Of a stretch of 44,780 nucleotides of DNA, positions 34,278 through 42,738 are shown one piece after another. The notes under the pieces are model-generated. The model searched no databases and was not told where the DNA came from. It saw only the letters and a program-made list of their open reading frames with translations. The translations under genes were made by a program, and so were the position numbers. The stretch is from Candidatus Eiseniibacteriota bacterium (GTDB lineage Bacteria > Eisenbacteria > RBG-16-71-46 > JACRLI01), in assembly GCA_025351485.1 (NCBI GenBank), contig JANXVU010000075.1:1-44780 (forward strand), given 5' to 3'. How positions within the stretch are numbered: the first letter of the stretch is position 1; the number at the start of each line of letters is the position of its first letter.

Positions 34278-35503
34278 GGAATAAGCCCCATCGCCCGGCC
34301 CACCTTTTCGAACTTCTCGAGCACGAAGTCGAGCTGCTCGCGCGTATGCGTGGCGATGTAGCTGGTCCGGATGCGGCACGAGTTCTCGGGGACCGCCGGG
34401 CTGACCACGGGGTTGGTAAAGACGCCCTCGTCGAACAGGGTCTTCCAGAACATGAACGTCTGGCTGGACTCGCCGATGATGACCGGCACGATGGGCGTCT
34501 CGGCCACGCCGATGTCAAAGCCCAGGCGGCGGAAGTTGTCCATCATGTAGCGCGCGTTCTTCCACAGATTCTCGCGACGCTCCGGCTCGTCGCGGATGAT
34601 CCTGAGAGCGGCGAGCACGGTGGCCACGGCGTAGGGCGGCATGGAGGCGCTGAAGATCAGCGGCCGCGCGTGGTGCTTGAGATAGTCGATCACCTTGGCG
34701 TCGGCGGCCACGTAGCCGCCGATGGAGGCCAGGGACTTGGAGAAGGTGCCGGTGATGAGGTCGACTTCGGCCGAGACGCCGAAGTGCTCGCAGGTGCCGG
34801 CGCCGGTCTTGCCGATGACGCCGGTCGAATGGGCTTCGTCCACCAGCAGCCGCGCGCCGTACTGGCGTGCCAGCTCGAGCAGCTGCGGCAGGGGGGCAAG
34901 GTCGCCCTCCATGCTGAAGATTCCGTCCACGGCGATCAGCCGTCCGCGGCGGGGCTCCACCCCCTGGAGGATACGCTCCAGGTCCTGCAGGTCGTTGTGC
35001 TTGAACCGAATGGTGTCGCCGAGCGACTGGAAGCAGCCGTCCACGATGCTGGCGTGGTCGAGCTTGTCGATCAAGACCACGTCGTTGCGGCCGACCATGG
35101 TGGCGATCGTGCCCAGGTTGGTCTGGTATCCGGTGGAGAACACCAGAGCCGCTTCCTTGCCGCAGAAGTCGGCCAGCTCGCGCTCCAGCTCCTCGTGGAT
35201 GTCCAGCGTGCCGTTCAGGAAGCGGCTGCCGGTGCAGCCGGTGCCGTAGCGCCGCCCGGCGTCCTCGGCGGCCTTGAGCACCCGGGGGTCGTGAGTGAGC
35301 CCCATGTAATTGTTGGAACCGACCATGATGATCCGCTTGCCATCGATGACCACTTCGGTGTCGTGGGATTCCTGGATGGCGCGGAAGTACGGATACAGGC
35401 CGGCATGGCGCGCTTCGTCCGCCTTGGTGAAGGCGAAGGCTTTGCGGAACAGATCCGTGATCTGCGCGGAAGCGGCCTGGTTTCCGGGGATTGCCTGCGA
35501 CAT
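34274..35503 (-). CDS. spt: Serine palmitoyltransferase-type PLP enzyme (alpha-oxoamine synthase)
   Basis: A 409-residue PLP enzyme of the alpha-oxoamine synthase family, which condenses an amino acid with an acyl thioester. Residues seen: H150 (DKLDHAS, stacks on PLP), D222 and H225 (VDEAHSTGVIG), and the Schiff-base lysine K256 in GTFSKSLASIGGY. The TFSKS form of the lysine motif is typical of serine palmitoyltransferase; glycine C-acetyltransferase and ALA synthase usually have TLGKA. The product would be 3-ketosphinganine. ATG 35503 has GGGAG six bases upstream and is preferred to an in-frame ATG at 35581. It is the first gene of a five-gene operon. Confidence 0.88.
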   Translation of the reverse strand: MSQAIPGNQAASAQITDLFRKAFAFTKADEARHAGLYPYFRAIQESHDTEVVIDGKRIIMVGSNNYMGLTHDPRVLKAAEDAGRRYGTGCTGSRFLNGTLDIHEELERELADFCGKEAALVFSTGYQTNLGTIATMVGRNDVVLIDKLDHASIVDGCFQSLGDTIRFKHNDLQDLERILQGVEPRRGRLIAVDGIFSMEGDLAPLPQLLELARQYGARLLVDEAHSTGVIGKTGAGTCEHFGVSAEVDLITGTFSKSLASIGGYVAADAKVIDYLKHHARPLIFSASMPPYAVATVLAALRIIRDEPERRENLWKNARYMMDNFRRLGFDIGVAETPIVPVIIGESSQTFMFWKTLFDEGVFTNPVVSPAVPENSCRIRTSYIATHTREQLDFVLEKFEKVGRAMGLIP

Positions 35504-35564
35504 GAAAGCTCCCTTGCCGAAAGGGGCGGTCCAGCCGCCCGTCGCCCCGGGCTGGAACGCGTGG

Positions 35565-35592
35565 TTATTAATTGATTTCAACGGAGTTACAA
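35565..35592 (-). promoter_or_regulatory. Proximal AT-rich promoter candidate for the sphingolipid operon
   Basis: On the minus strand TTGTAA (35592-35587), a 16-base spacer and TAATAA (35570-35565) in an unusually AT-rich patch for this genome. It lies about 60 bases before the spt ATG. Confidence 0.35.
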
Positions 35593-35615
35593 CTGCATTT
35601 CGGGGCTAAGAAAGC

Positions 35616-35645
35616 ACTTTAACCTCCCGCGCGAGCCCGTGTCAA
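35616..35645 (-). promoter_or_regulatory. Distal promoter candidate for the sphingolipid operon
   Basis: On the minus strand TTGACA (35645-35640), an 18-base spacer and TAAAGT (35621-35616). The -35 is perfect. Together with the proximal candidate, the 202-base gap between the M14 peptidase gene and spt may hold two promoters. Confidence 0.4.
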
Positions 35646-35705
35646 TCCGGGGACCCCGGGGAGCAGCGCGGGGATGCCGGCCTTGGCCGGGGGTTGGAAG
35701 CGGTA

Positions 35706-38204
35706 CTACCTGGGGAGCAGCACCATCCGGCGGGTCACGGTGGCGCCGCCGGATTCGAATCGAAGGAAGTAGAGGCCCGCGCTGGCCCGGGATCCCGAAG
35801 CGGCCCTGCCATCCCACTCCAGCCGGCCCTCGCCGGCCGGGAGCAGCCCATCCAGAAGGGTACGCACCTTCCGGCCGTCGGCGGCATAGACCGAAGCGGT
35901 GGCCCTGGACAGCGAGGCCAGGGAGTAGCGAAGGCCCACCCGTCCCCGGGAAGGGTTCGGAACCGGCATCGAGAGCAGGAGCTTGGCCGCGGCCCCGCCC
36001 GGTCCCACGGCCAGGGGCGGCGTAAGGTCGGTGTAGCTCGCCAGGCGAATCGTGTCCACGAACCAGCCTTCCCGCTGGGTGCCGCCGTCCGAGCGCAGGC
36101 GGAACCGTATCTTCACCGGGGGTTTGCCGGTACCACACCAGGCGGAAAGATTGATCCGCTCCTCCACGAACTTGTACTTGAGCGCATCGTAGACCGGCGC
36201 TCCCAGCGGTTGCGCGCCTCCGGCGAAGGCCCCGCTCGTGCCCGCGCCGGCGCCGGTGTATCTCCCCGGCAGCGCCGTCCATGTGGCCCCGGAATCGGCG
36301 GACACTTCCACCGTGCCCGCGTCGTAGTCCTGCTCGATGTCCCAGCGGGTCCAGAAGAAGAGATAGGCGTTCGAGAGTCCGGACAGGTCGAAGTTTGAAG
36401 TGCCGGCCATTCGATTGTCGGCGTTGAACGCGTAGTAACCCGAGGGGCTGTCCGTGAAACTGTGAGTGGGCGAGGAAGCCAGCGTCGCGGTCGTGCCCCA
36501 GGTGCCGCCGGTCCAGTTGCCCATCCCGGATTCGGCGCTGTCGGCAAAAATCGTGGTGGGCATTCCGGTGAGCACCTGGAAGGAATCCGTGCCCGAGTAG
36601 CCCCCGTCGTCCGTGAAGCGCACGCGAAAACGAAGCACCGTGCCCGCGGCCGTGGAAGGCGGCAGGTAGATCGTGAAGCCGGAGTCCAGCGGCGCGGCCG
36701 TGGCGCCCGGCGCGATCGCTCCGAAGGTGGAGAGGCTGTCGAGCACCGCGCTCTGGTTGTCGGAGCTCGAAAGGGTGGCGGTCAGCGTGCCCAGGCTGCT
36801 CTCCCCCAGGCCGCGGTTCTTGACCGCGAACGATAGGTAACCGCGCTGGCCGGCGTGCAGGAAGCCGTCCCCGCCCACCAGGGCCTCGCCCTGCACTCGA
36901 AGGTAGCGCCCCGCGATGTAGCACTCGACCATGTTGGACTTCACCTGTTCCATGGCCAGGGGCAGGATGCGGGAAGGCGCGGGCCAGAAGTAGTCGTCCT
37001 GGTTTCCGGCTTCGATGGTGACCGAGTACATGCGCGGCTTCTCGGCGGTCTCGCCGTACATCCAGTCGTCCGCCACCCCGTTGGCGTTGTAGAGCAGCCT
37101 CGGCGCATTGCCGTACGCGTAGTGGGTGTCGGCGCCCATGTCGTCCACCCACTCGAAGTAGGCGAGCGAATCGGGCGACATGATGTTGGTGTAGCCGTAC
37201 GGCACCAGCAGCAGGTCGCTGAACGTGTGGTAGTTGATCCCGGTGGCGAAGTGGAGCGAGTCGCACAAGTTGCGGATCGCCCGGGTTTCCGGTTCGGAGA
37301 AAGCGGCCGTGCCCCGGTAAGCGTCGTTGCCGCGGGTGGGGCTGCTCCCTATGTTGTCGACTCCCCATTTCAGTCCGAAGTTCCGGTTCAGGTCCACGCC
37401 GTCCTGTGAGTTCAGGATGCCGTTCTTGTCGTTGTCCTGGGTGTTCTTGCGCCACAGGCCAAAATTGTGGGTGCTCACGTAGATGCTCTCGTTGACCGCA
37501 TAGCCGTCCGGGTTCAAGAGCGGCGCGAAGTAGATCTCGCGCTGGTCCAGCAGGTAGGTGAGATCGGGATCGGTCCCGTAGCTCCCGGCCAGTCGGCCCA
37601 TGAAGTAGAGCAGGTTCTGCATGCCTTCGGGCTCGCGGGAGTGAATGAGCGAATTCAGGAACACCCGCGGCTTGGGCCCCGGGGAGGGGCCGGTCATCTT
37701 CACGCACCAGACCGGCCGGTGGCGGTAGCTCCATCCCATGGTGTCCACCCGGGAGAAGAGGCCGTGGGTGTCGGCGGCGAGGAGAGAGTCCAGGTAGGCC
37801 CTGATCTCGAGCGTGGTGTAGAAGCCGCCCATGGAACCGGCGCCGAAGGCCGGCACGGAAGATGGGCGTGCGCTAAAGCGGGAGGGGCCTCGCCGGCGGC
37901 CCAGCTCGCGGTCCGCGCGCAGGGAAAGCGTGCGGCCCGGTGAGGGATCCAGGAGGACCACCGGCAGGCCCATCGCCCGCAGCCGGGCGGCGTCCGATTC
38001 GTCCCCGAGGATTTGCGCGAACCGGCCTGGGCGGGCCTGGGCAATGTCGAAACCGCCCACCATGAGTCTTTCGTAGGTTGCCGGAGAGGACAGGGGCACT
38101 TCCCAAAGGCTGGTCTCGGCCCGGGCGGGCGGGCCGGCGGCAGCGCCGAGGAGCAGGGCACCGAGAAGAGCAAGGGCTCCCCTCGGAGCCGGGCGCGTGG
38201 CCAG
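35706..38204 (-). CDS. Secreted zinc carboxypeptidase (M14) with C-terminal FlgD-Ig sorting domain
   Basis: An 832-residue exported peptidase. The M14 catalytic domain (about 115-430) shows the zinc ligands in LIHSREPEGMQN, the third ligand histidine in INYHTFSD, and the catalytic glutamate in IEAGNQDD, as in carboxypeptidase T. Beta-sandwich and MAM/jelly-roll-like regions follow, and the C-terminus (PVPNPSRGRVGLRYSL ... GLYFLRFESGG) is a FlgD-Ig/type IX-like sorting domain. The start is chosen as CTG 38204: GAGGTGA stands six bases upstream and the frame then encodes a full signal peptide (GALALLGALLLGAAAG). GTG 38099 would lack any signal, and no other start lies between this CTG and an in-frame stop. 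Confidence 0.83.
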   Translation of the reverse strand: MATRPAPRGALALLGALLLGAAAGPPARAETSLWEVPLSSPATYERLMVGGFDIAQARPGRFAQILGDESDAARLRAMGLPVVLLDPSPGRTLSLRADRELGRRRGPSRFSARPSSVPAFGAGSMGGFYTTLEIRAYLDSLLAADTHGLFSRVDTMGWSYRHRPVWCVKMTGPSPGPKPRVFLNSLIHSREPEGMQNLLYFMGRLAGSYGTDPDLTYLLDQREIYFAPLLNPDGYAVNESIYVSTHNFGLWRKNTQDNDKNGILNSQDGVDLNRNFGLKWGVDNIGSSPTRGNDAYRGTAAFSEPETRAIRNLCDSLHFATGINYHTFSDLLLVPYGYTNIMSPDSLAYFEWVDDMGADTHYAYGNAPRLLYNANGVADDWMYGETAEKPRMYSVTIEAGNQDDYFWPAPSRILPLAMEQVKSNMVECYIAGRYLRVQGEALVGGDGFLHAGQRGYLSFAVKNRGLGESSLGTLTATLSSSDNQSAVLDSLSTFGAIAPGATAAPLDSGFTIYLPPSTAAGTVLRFRVRFTDDGGYSGTDSFQVLTGMPTTIFADSAESGMGNWTGGTWGTTATLASSPTHSFTDSPSGYYAFNADNRMAGTSNFDLSGLSNAYLFFWTRWDIEQDYDAGTVEVSADSGATWTALPGRYTGAGAGTSGAFAGGAQPLGAPVYDALKYKFVEERINLSAWCGTGKPPVKIRFRLRSDGGTQREGWFVDTIRLASYTDLTPPLAVGPGGAAAKLLLSMPVPNPSRGRVGLRYSLASLSRATASVYAADGRKVRTLLDGLLPAGEGRLEWDGRAASGSRASAGLYFLRFESGGATVTRRMVLLPR

Positions 38205-38330
38205 ATGTCACCTCATTCGAAAGGGGCAGCAAAGGACGAACGGGAGCGCTCGAATGGGCTATATTCTACCAGATTCCGCCGTCGGCCGCGCGCCGTGCGC
38301 GCCCTGAGCACCGTTGGATGGGAGCCCCGC

Positions 38331-39365
38331 TTGATACGTCGCTTCTCTGCCATGCTGTTTCTGCTCTGTCTTCCCGCGGGCGCGCCGCTCGCCTCCGGCT
38401 CTCCGGTGATGGAGCCGCGGTTCCGGGGCGTGTGCTGGGAAGCCGGGGGTGAAGTGAAGCCGGCCGATCTCGCGCGCGTTCGTGACCTCGGCGCCGGCTG
38501 GATTTCCCAGACTCCCTTCGGGTGGCAGGCGGCCGCCGACCGGCCGAAGTTCCACATGGCCACCAAGAACCTCATGGGTTTCGGGCCGATGTGGGGCGAG
38601 ACCGACGAGGGCATCGCCGTCACCAGCCGCGAGGCCCGGTCCATGGGGATGCGGGTGATGCTCAAGCCGCACCTGTGGGTGCGCGGGGGCGAGTGGTGCG
38701 GGACGATCCGCATGCGCACCGCGGAAGACTGGCGGGAGTGGTTCCGCTCCTACACCGAATTCGCCGTGCACTACGCCGCCCTCGCCGAGCGCGAGCACAT
38801 CGAGACTTTCGTGGTGGGGACCGAGCTCAAGGGAACCAGCAGCCGCGAGTCCGACTGGCGCCGGGTGATCACCGCGGTCCGAAAGGTCTACCACGGCCAA
38901 TTGACCTACTCGGCCAACTGGGACGGTGAAGTGGACAGCGTGCGTTTCTGGGACGCGCTGGATTTCATCGGGGTGCAGGCCTACTATCCGCTCTCGGACA
39001 AGCCCAGCCCGACGCTCGAGGAGCTCAAGGCAGGTTGGACGCCCGTGGTGCAGGAACTCGCGGAGACATCCCGGCGCTGGGGCCGGCCCATTGTCTTCAC
39101 CGAAGTGGGCTACAAGAGCAGCGAACTGGCGGCGGCGCGCCCGTGGGAGTGGGAGCCGCAGGGCCCCCTGGACCTTGAATTGCAATCGCGCTGCTACGAA
39201 GCGCTGTTTCAATCCACCTGGGGCGAGCCCTGGTTCCGGGGACTGTTCTTATGGAAGTGGCATCGAGACGACCGCCGCGAGGGAGGGCCCGAGGGCCGGG
39301 GATTCACCCCGCAGCGCAAACCCGCAGAAGCTGTCGCGCGCCGGTGGTTTCGGGCCGCTGGCTAG
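38331..39365 (+). CDS. GH113-like secreted glycoside hydrolase
   Basis: A 344-residue TIM-barrel protein resembling family GH113 (endo-beta-mannanase clan GH-A). The acid/base glutamate is probably in VVGTELKG and the nucleophile in IVFTEVGYKS; KPHLWVRGGEW, YSANWDGEVD and FIGVQAYYPLS are other conserved blocks, and FLWKWHRDD closes the barrel. TTG at 38331 with GGGAG seven bases upstream starts a Sec signal (MIRRFSAMLFLLCLPAG). Mannan or a related polysaccharide is the likely substrate by family. It is divergent from the M14 gene and followed after 19 bases by the DUF1015 gene. Confidence 0.84.
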   Translation: MIRRFSAMLFLLCLPAGAPLASGSPVMEPRFRGVCWEAGGEVKPADLARVRDLGAGWISQTPFGWQAAADRPKFHMATKNLMGFGPMWGETDEGIAVTSREARSMGMRVMLKPHLWVRGGEWCGTIRMRTAEDWREWFRSYTEFAVHYAALAEREHIETFVVGTELKGTSSRESDWRRVITAVRKVYHGQLTYSANWDGEVDSVRFWDALDFIGVQAYYPLSDKPSPTLEELKAGWTPVVQELAETSRRWGRPIVFTEVGYKSSELAAARPWEWEPQGPLDLELQSRCYEALFQSTWGEPWFRGLFLWKWHRDDRREGGPEGRGFTPQRKPAEAVARRWFRAAG

Positions 39366-39384
39366 CAGACCAAGGAGAATCACC

Positions 39385-40680
39385 ATGCCCGAGATCCGGC
39401 CATTTCGCGCCTGGCGCTACGCCCAGGAGCGCCACGACCTGACGCCGCTCATCGCTCCTCCGTACGACGTAATCGGCCCCGAGCTGGAGACCGGCCTCCG
39501 GGATCGCGATCCCCACAACGTGGTACGGCTGATCCTGCCCAAGGACAAGGCCGGCGCGCCCGGCAGCCGCTACGATGTGGCCCGCGCCGAACTGGAATCA
39601 TGGGCTTCCGCGGGCGTGCTGGCCCAGGACGCCGGTCCCGCCTTCTACCCCTATCGGCAGACCTACCGCGTGGCCGGGCGCGAAGAGGCCAGCCGCGTGG
39701 GGTTCATGGGGCTCCTCAAGCTGGAGCCCTTCGGCGCCTCGGTGATGGCCCATGAGCACACGCTGGAAGGCCCCAAGGAAGACCGCTTCCGGCTGCTGCA
39801 GGCCACCCGGGCCAACCTGAGTCCGGTGTTCGTGCTGTTCCAGGACCCGGGCGGCGAGGTGCAAAAGGTACTGGCGCAGGCCATGGCCGGCCCGGACGCC
39901 TCGCGCGCCGCGCGGCCGCAGGGAGAACGGGACGAGATGTGGGCGCTGTCCGATCCGGCCGCCTGTGAACGGCTCCGCCAGGCCATCCTGACCCAGCCTC
40001 TGGTGTTCGCCGACGGCCATCACCGCTACGAATCCGCTCTGCGATACCTGGAATCGCTCCGTGCCTCGGGCAAGGCTCCCGGCAGCGCCGAATCCATGCT
40101 GGCGTTCTTCGCTCCGGCGCCCCAGCCGGGCCTTTCCATTCTTCCCACCCACCGGGTGGTGCACTCGCTCACCGAGGACCGGCTCGCCGGGCTCGAGGCG
40201 CGCCTGGGCCAGTTTTTCCAGGTGCGGGACGCCGGAAATTCCAAGAACGCTGGCGAAGTGCACCGCTGGGAGCAGGAGGCGCCCGGCAAGCCCGGCCGGG
40301 TGCTGGGAATGGCCCTGCGCGGAAAGCACCGGCTGCTGGAGCTGACACTCAAGCCGGACGCCGCCGAGCAGGCGTTCGCGCATGTGCCGCGACCGCTCCA
40401 GGAGCTGGACGTGACCGTGCTGCACGAGGCCATCCTCAAGCCCTATCTCGGAATTGGGGAGGCGGAACTGAGCGCCCAGACGTGCGTCCGCTACCTGCAC
40501 GAGTCCATGGAGGCGCTGTTCGAACTGGAGGGGGACGCCCAGGCGGCCTTCCTGTTGCGTCCGACGCCGATCGAGTCGGTGTTCAAGATTGCCGGGGCGG
40601 GCCTGCGGATGCCTCAGAAATCGACGTTCTTCTATCCCAAGCTGGCGACCGGGTTCGTGCTGCACCGTCACGAAGCGTGA
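39385..40680 (+). CDS. DUF1015 family protein
   Basis: A 431-residue cytoplasmic protein of DUF1015, function not established. The family blocks are plain: IRPFRAWRY at the start, IAPPYDVIGPE, PYRQTYRV, EHTLEGPKEDRF, FADGHHRYESAL, and the C-terminal RMPQKSTFFYPKLATGFVLH. The HHRYE motif suggests a metal or phosphate site. AAGGAGA precedes ATG 39385. Its last 13 bases overlap the end of mutY on the other strand. Confidence 0.87.
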   Translation: MPEIRPFRAWRYAQERHDLTPLIAPPYDVIGPELETGLRDRDPHNVVRLILPKDKAGAPGSRYDVARAELESWASAGVLAQDAGPAFYPYRQTYRVAGREEASRVGFMGLLKLEPFGASVMAHEHTLEGPKEDRFRLLQATRANLSPVFVLFQDPGGEVQKVLAQAMAGPDASRAARPQGERDEMWALSDPAACERLRQAILTQPLVFADGHHRYESALRYLESLRASGKAPGSAESMLAFFAPAPQPGLSILPTHRVVHSLTEDRLAGLEARLGQFFQVRDAGNSKNAGEVHRWEQEAPGKPGRVLGMALRGKHRLLELTLKPDAAEQAFAHVPRPLQELDVTVLHEAILKPYLGIGEAELSAQTCVRYLHESMEALFELEGDAQAAFLLRPTPIESVFKIAGAGLRMPQKSTFFYPKLATGFVLHRHEA

Positions 40681-41726
40681 CGCTTGAGCAGCTTTCGGCT
40701 GGTCCCGTCCAGGGGCTGTCCGAAAACTTCCTTCCGGGCCACCACGAACAGTTCACCGCGCAGCCGGCTGCGGGATGCGATCGTCCCCCGCCACACTTCC
40801 GTGGCGATCCGCCGGTTCATGATGAAGTGGGTGAGGCCCGGCAGTTGCTCCACCAGGCGCGCAGCCGTCCCCAGGGAGGACTGCAACTCCTCGCGGGAAG
40901 CGGCTCGGGGAAGTCCGACCATCCCGTGCAGCGCGCCCGGCCCGGCGCGCCGCTCCAGCACCAGGCCGTCCCGGACCGAGATGATTCCCACGCATTCCTC
41001 CTCGCGAACCTGGCGGGGACGTTTCCTTGGAGCGGGTACATCGGCCGTAAGGTGGAAAGCGTGGGCGCCGCACAGCTTCTTCACCGGGCAGCGGGGGCAG
41101 GCGGGGGAGTCGGGCAGGCACGTCGTGGCTCCCAGCTCCATCATCGCCTGGGTGTGCAGCGCGGCGCCGGACCGGGGGGGCATCAGCCGCGTGGCGAGTT
41201 CCCAGAGCTGCGCGGGCGCCATGTCCGGCACGCCGGGCCGGGCCGCCAGGCGTTGCAGCACCCTGGCCACGTTCCCATCCAGCACCGGGTGGGCGAGGCC
41301 ATAGGCGATCGAAAGGATCGCTCCGGCCGTGCTCCGGCCTATGCCCGGCAGTGCCATGGCCTGTTCCAGTTCCCTGGGGAAGCGCCCCCGGTGCTCGCGC
41401 ACCACGACCCGGGCGGCGCTCCGAAGGAAGCGGGCCCGGCGGTAGTAGCCCAGCCCCGACCAGGCGGCGAGGACCGCGGGTTCATCGGCCGCGGCCAGGG
41501 CGCCTGCGTCCGGAAAGCGCTCCAGGAACTCGGAGTAGTAGCCCATCACCGATTCCACCCGGGTCTGCTGGAGCATCACTTCCGAAACCCAGATGGCGTA
41601 GGGATCCCGGGTTTCGCGCCACGGCAGCAGGCGGTGGGACTTGCGGTACCAGGCGTGCAAGGCGCGCCGGAAGGTGGCCGGATCCAGGGCGGGAGGGTGG
41701 ACAGGCCGCCCGTGGCGCGGAACCAT
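40668..41726 (-). CDS. mutY: A/G-specific adenine glycosylase
   Basis: MutY removes adenine mispaired with 8-oxoguanine. The 352-residue protein has the catalytic glutamate in SEVMLQQTRV, the helix-hairpin-helix LPGIGRSTAGAIL, the catalytic aspartate in VLDGNVARV, and the 4Fe-4S loop C-x6-C-x2-C-x5-C (CLPDSPACPRCPVKKLC). The C-terminal NUDIX-like 8-oxoG recognition domain begins near 235 (EECVGIISVRDG). It is the third DNA base-repair gene of the window, but not grouped with the others. It overlaps DUF1015 tail to tail. Confidence 0.94.
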   Translation of the reverse strand: MVPRHGRPVHPPALDPATFRRALHAWYRKSHRLLPWRETRDPYAIWVSEVMLQQTRVESVMGYYSEFLERFPDAGALAAADEPAVLAAWSGLGYYRRARFLRSAARVVVREHRGRFPRELEQAMALPGIGRSTAGAILSIAYGLAHPVLDGNVARVLQRLAARPGVPDMAPAQLWELATRLMPPRSGAALHTQAMMELGATTCLPDSPACPRCPVKKLCGAHAFHLTADVPAPRKRPRQVREEECVGIISVRDGLVLERRAGPGALHGMVGLPRAASREELQSSLGTAARLVEQLPGLTHFIMNRRIATEVWRGTIASRSRLRGELFVVARKEVFGQPLDGTSRKLLKRHAS

Positions 41727-41774
41727 CAGCAGGACCCCCGCATCGGAAGGGGGACCGGCTTTTCAGTTTCGGCG

Positions 41775-41808
41775 AAACCTGACTTGGTGGAAAACATACA
41801 ACAGGTTT
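41775..41808. repeat. Inverted repeat upstream of the receiver-like gene
   Basis: AAACCTG (41775-41781) and CAGGTTT (41802-41808) face each other across 20 bases in the gap between divergent mutY and the receiver-like gene. It could be an operator or a weak hairpin; nothing else supports either. Confidence 0.3.
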
Positions 41809-41858
41809 TCTCCTTTCCAGGGGCATCGAGTCAACCCTCATCGCACGGAGGCACGGAG

Positions 41859-42254
41859 TTGGAGCCATCACAGCGCCCGCGCGCGGTTTTCGCGGTCACG
41901 GACATGTTCTTCATGAGCAAGATCGAAGCGGCCCTCCCGGCAGCCCCGGAGCTCGAAGTGGTCTGGGTGAGCCAGGGCGAATCCATCGCCGAGGTCTGCT
42001 TGCGGGTGCGCCCGGCGATGGTGCTGGCGGATTTGCAGGATCAGGCGCTGAATCCTTTGCCGGAGCTCGCTCGCCTCAAGTCCGAACTGGGATCGGGCAT
42101 CCGGATCGTTGGTTTTTTACCGCACGTGCGCATGGACCTGCGGGAAGGGGCGGTTCAGGCGGGGGTGGACAAGATCCTCACCCGCTCTGCCATCACCAAG
42201 CTTCTGCCGGATATCCTGATGGAGGCTGCCGGGATCACGCGAGCAAATCGATAA
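41859..42254 (+). CDS. Stand-alone receiver-like domain protein
   Basis: A 131-residue protein with a response-regulator-like alternation of strands and helices: RAVFAVTD at strand 1, AMVLADLQD with a central aspartate at strand 3, IRIVGFLPHV at strand 4, and GVDKILTRS with a lysine near strand 5. The strand 1 acidic pair and strand 4 Thr/Ser are not obvious, so it may be a degenerate receiver that is not phosphorylated. There is no output domain. TTG 41859 is preceded by GGAGG at seven bases; the frame is open further upstream (GTG in LVENIQQ near 41786) but without a ribosome site. The upstream gap holds an inverted repeat. Confidence 0.68.
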   Translation: MEPSQRPRAVFAVTDMFFMSKIEAALPAAPELEVVWVSQGESIAEVCLRVRPAMVLADLQDQALNPLPELARLKSELGSGIRIVGFLPHVRMDLREGAVQAGVDKILTRSAITKLLPDILMEAAGITRANR

Positions 42255-42738
42255 GCCAGTTATTTGCCACAAATACGCATTATTAGCTTCATGCAGATCC
42301 ATATTCACGCTAAAACAGATGAATTGGGTTCCCAATGGGTTTTTTTCGGGACAACCCCTTGACAGAGGGTGGCCTGCTGTCCCAACTTTCCCGCTTGTGA
42401 AATATGGGGGCTCGACTCTGGCTACCCCGTACGGAGAGTTCGCGTCTTGAGGCTGTATTTGGCGCGGACACGAGCCTGCATGATCGACCCCGCATCCTGT
42501 GCTCAAGCCGATTTGGGTCGTCAACCCAGGAACTGCGAAAGGAGGGATGCCCAAGGTCACCACGGGGATGTTTGAACGAACGTTTCCGTTATGGCCAAGG
42601 GATGCGAGGCCCGGCACGACCCCGGTTCGGAAGGTCCGGCCCGGAATCGCCGAGCAGCGCGGCCATCCCGGTTTTCCAGAGGTCCACGATGGGCCTGCTT
42701 CAACCCCTAAAACCTCACCATGAAGGAGGAGGAATTCA
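42255..42738 (+). other. Long non-coding gap before the outer-membrane protein gene
   Basis: About 480 bases with no convincing gene. It holds the terminator candidate at 42323-42346, a perfect TTGACA at 42359-42364 without a clear -10, and a short hairpin (TGGGT-CGTCA-ACCCA) near 42516-42530. Frames in this stretch lack ribosome sites and typical composition. The likely content is a long 5' leader of the downstream gene; I could not match it to a known riboswitch. Confidence 0.4.
42323..42346 (+). terminator. Terminator candidate after the receiver-like gene
   Basis: ATTGGG and CCCAAT (42323-42328, 42331-42336) form a short hairpin followed by GGG and TTTTTTT (42340-42346). The stem is short and AT-containing, but the T-tract is strong. 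Confidence 0.5.

Noticed and set aside
42360-42738. c-di-GMP, cobalamin or TPP riboswitch before the outer-membrane protein gene
   Set aside because: I looked for the conserved cores of these classes and found none I could defend.
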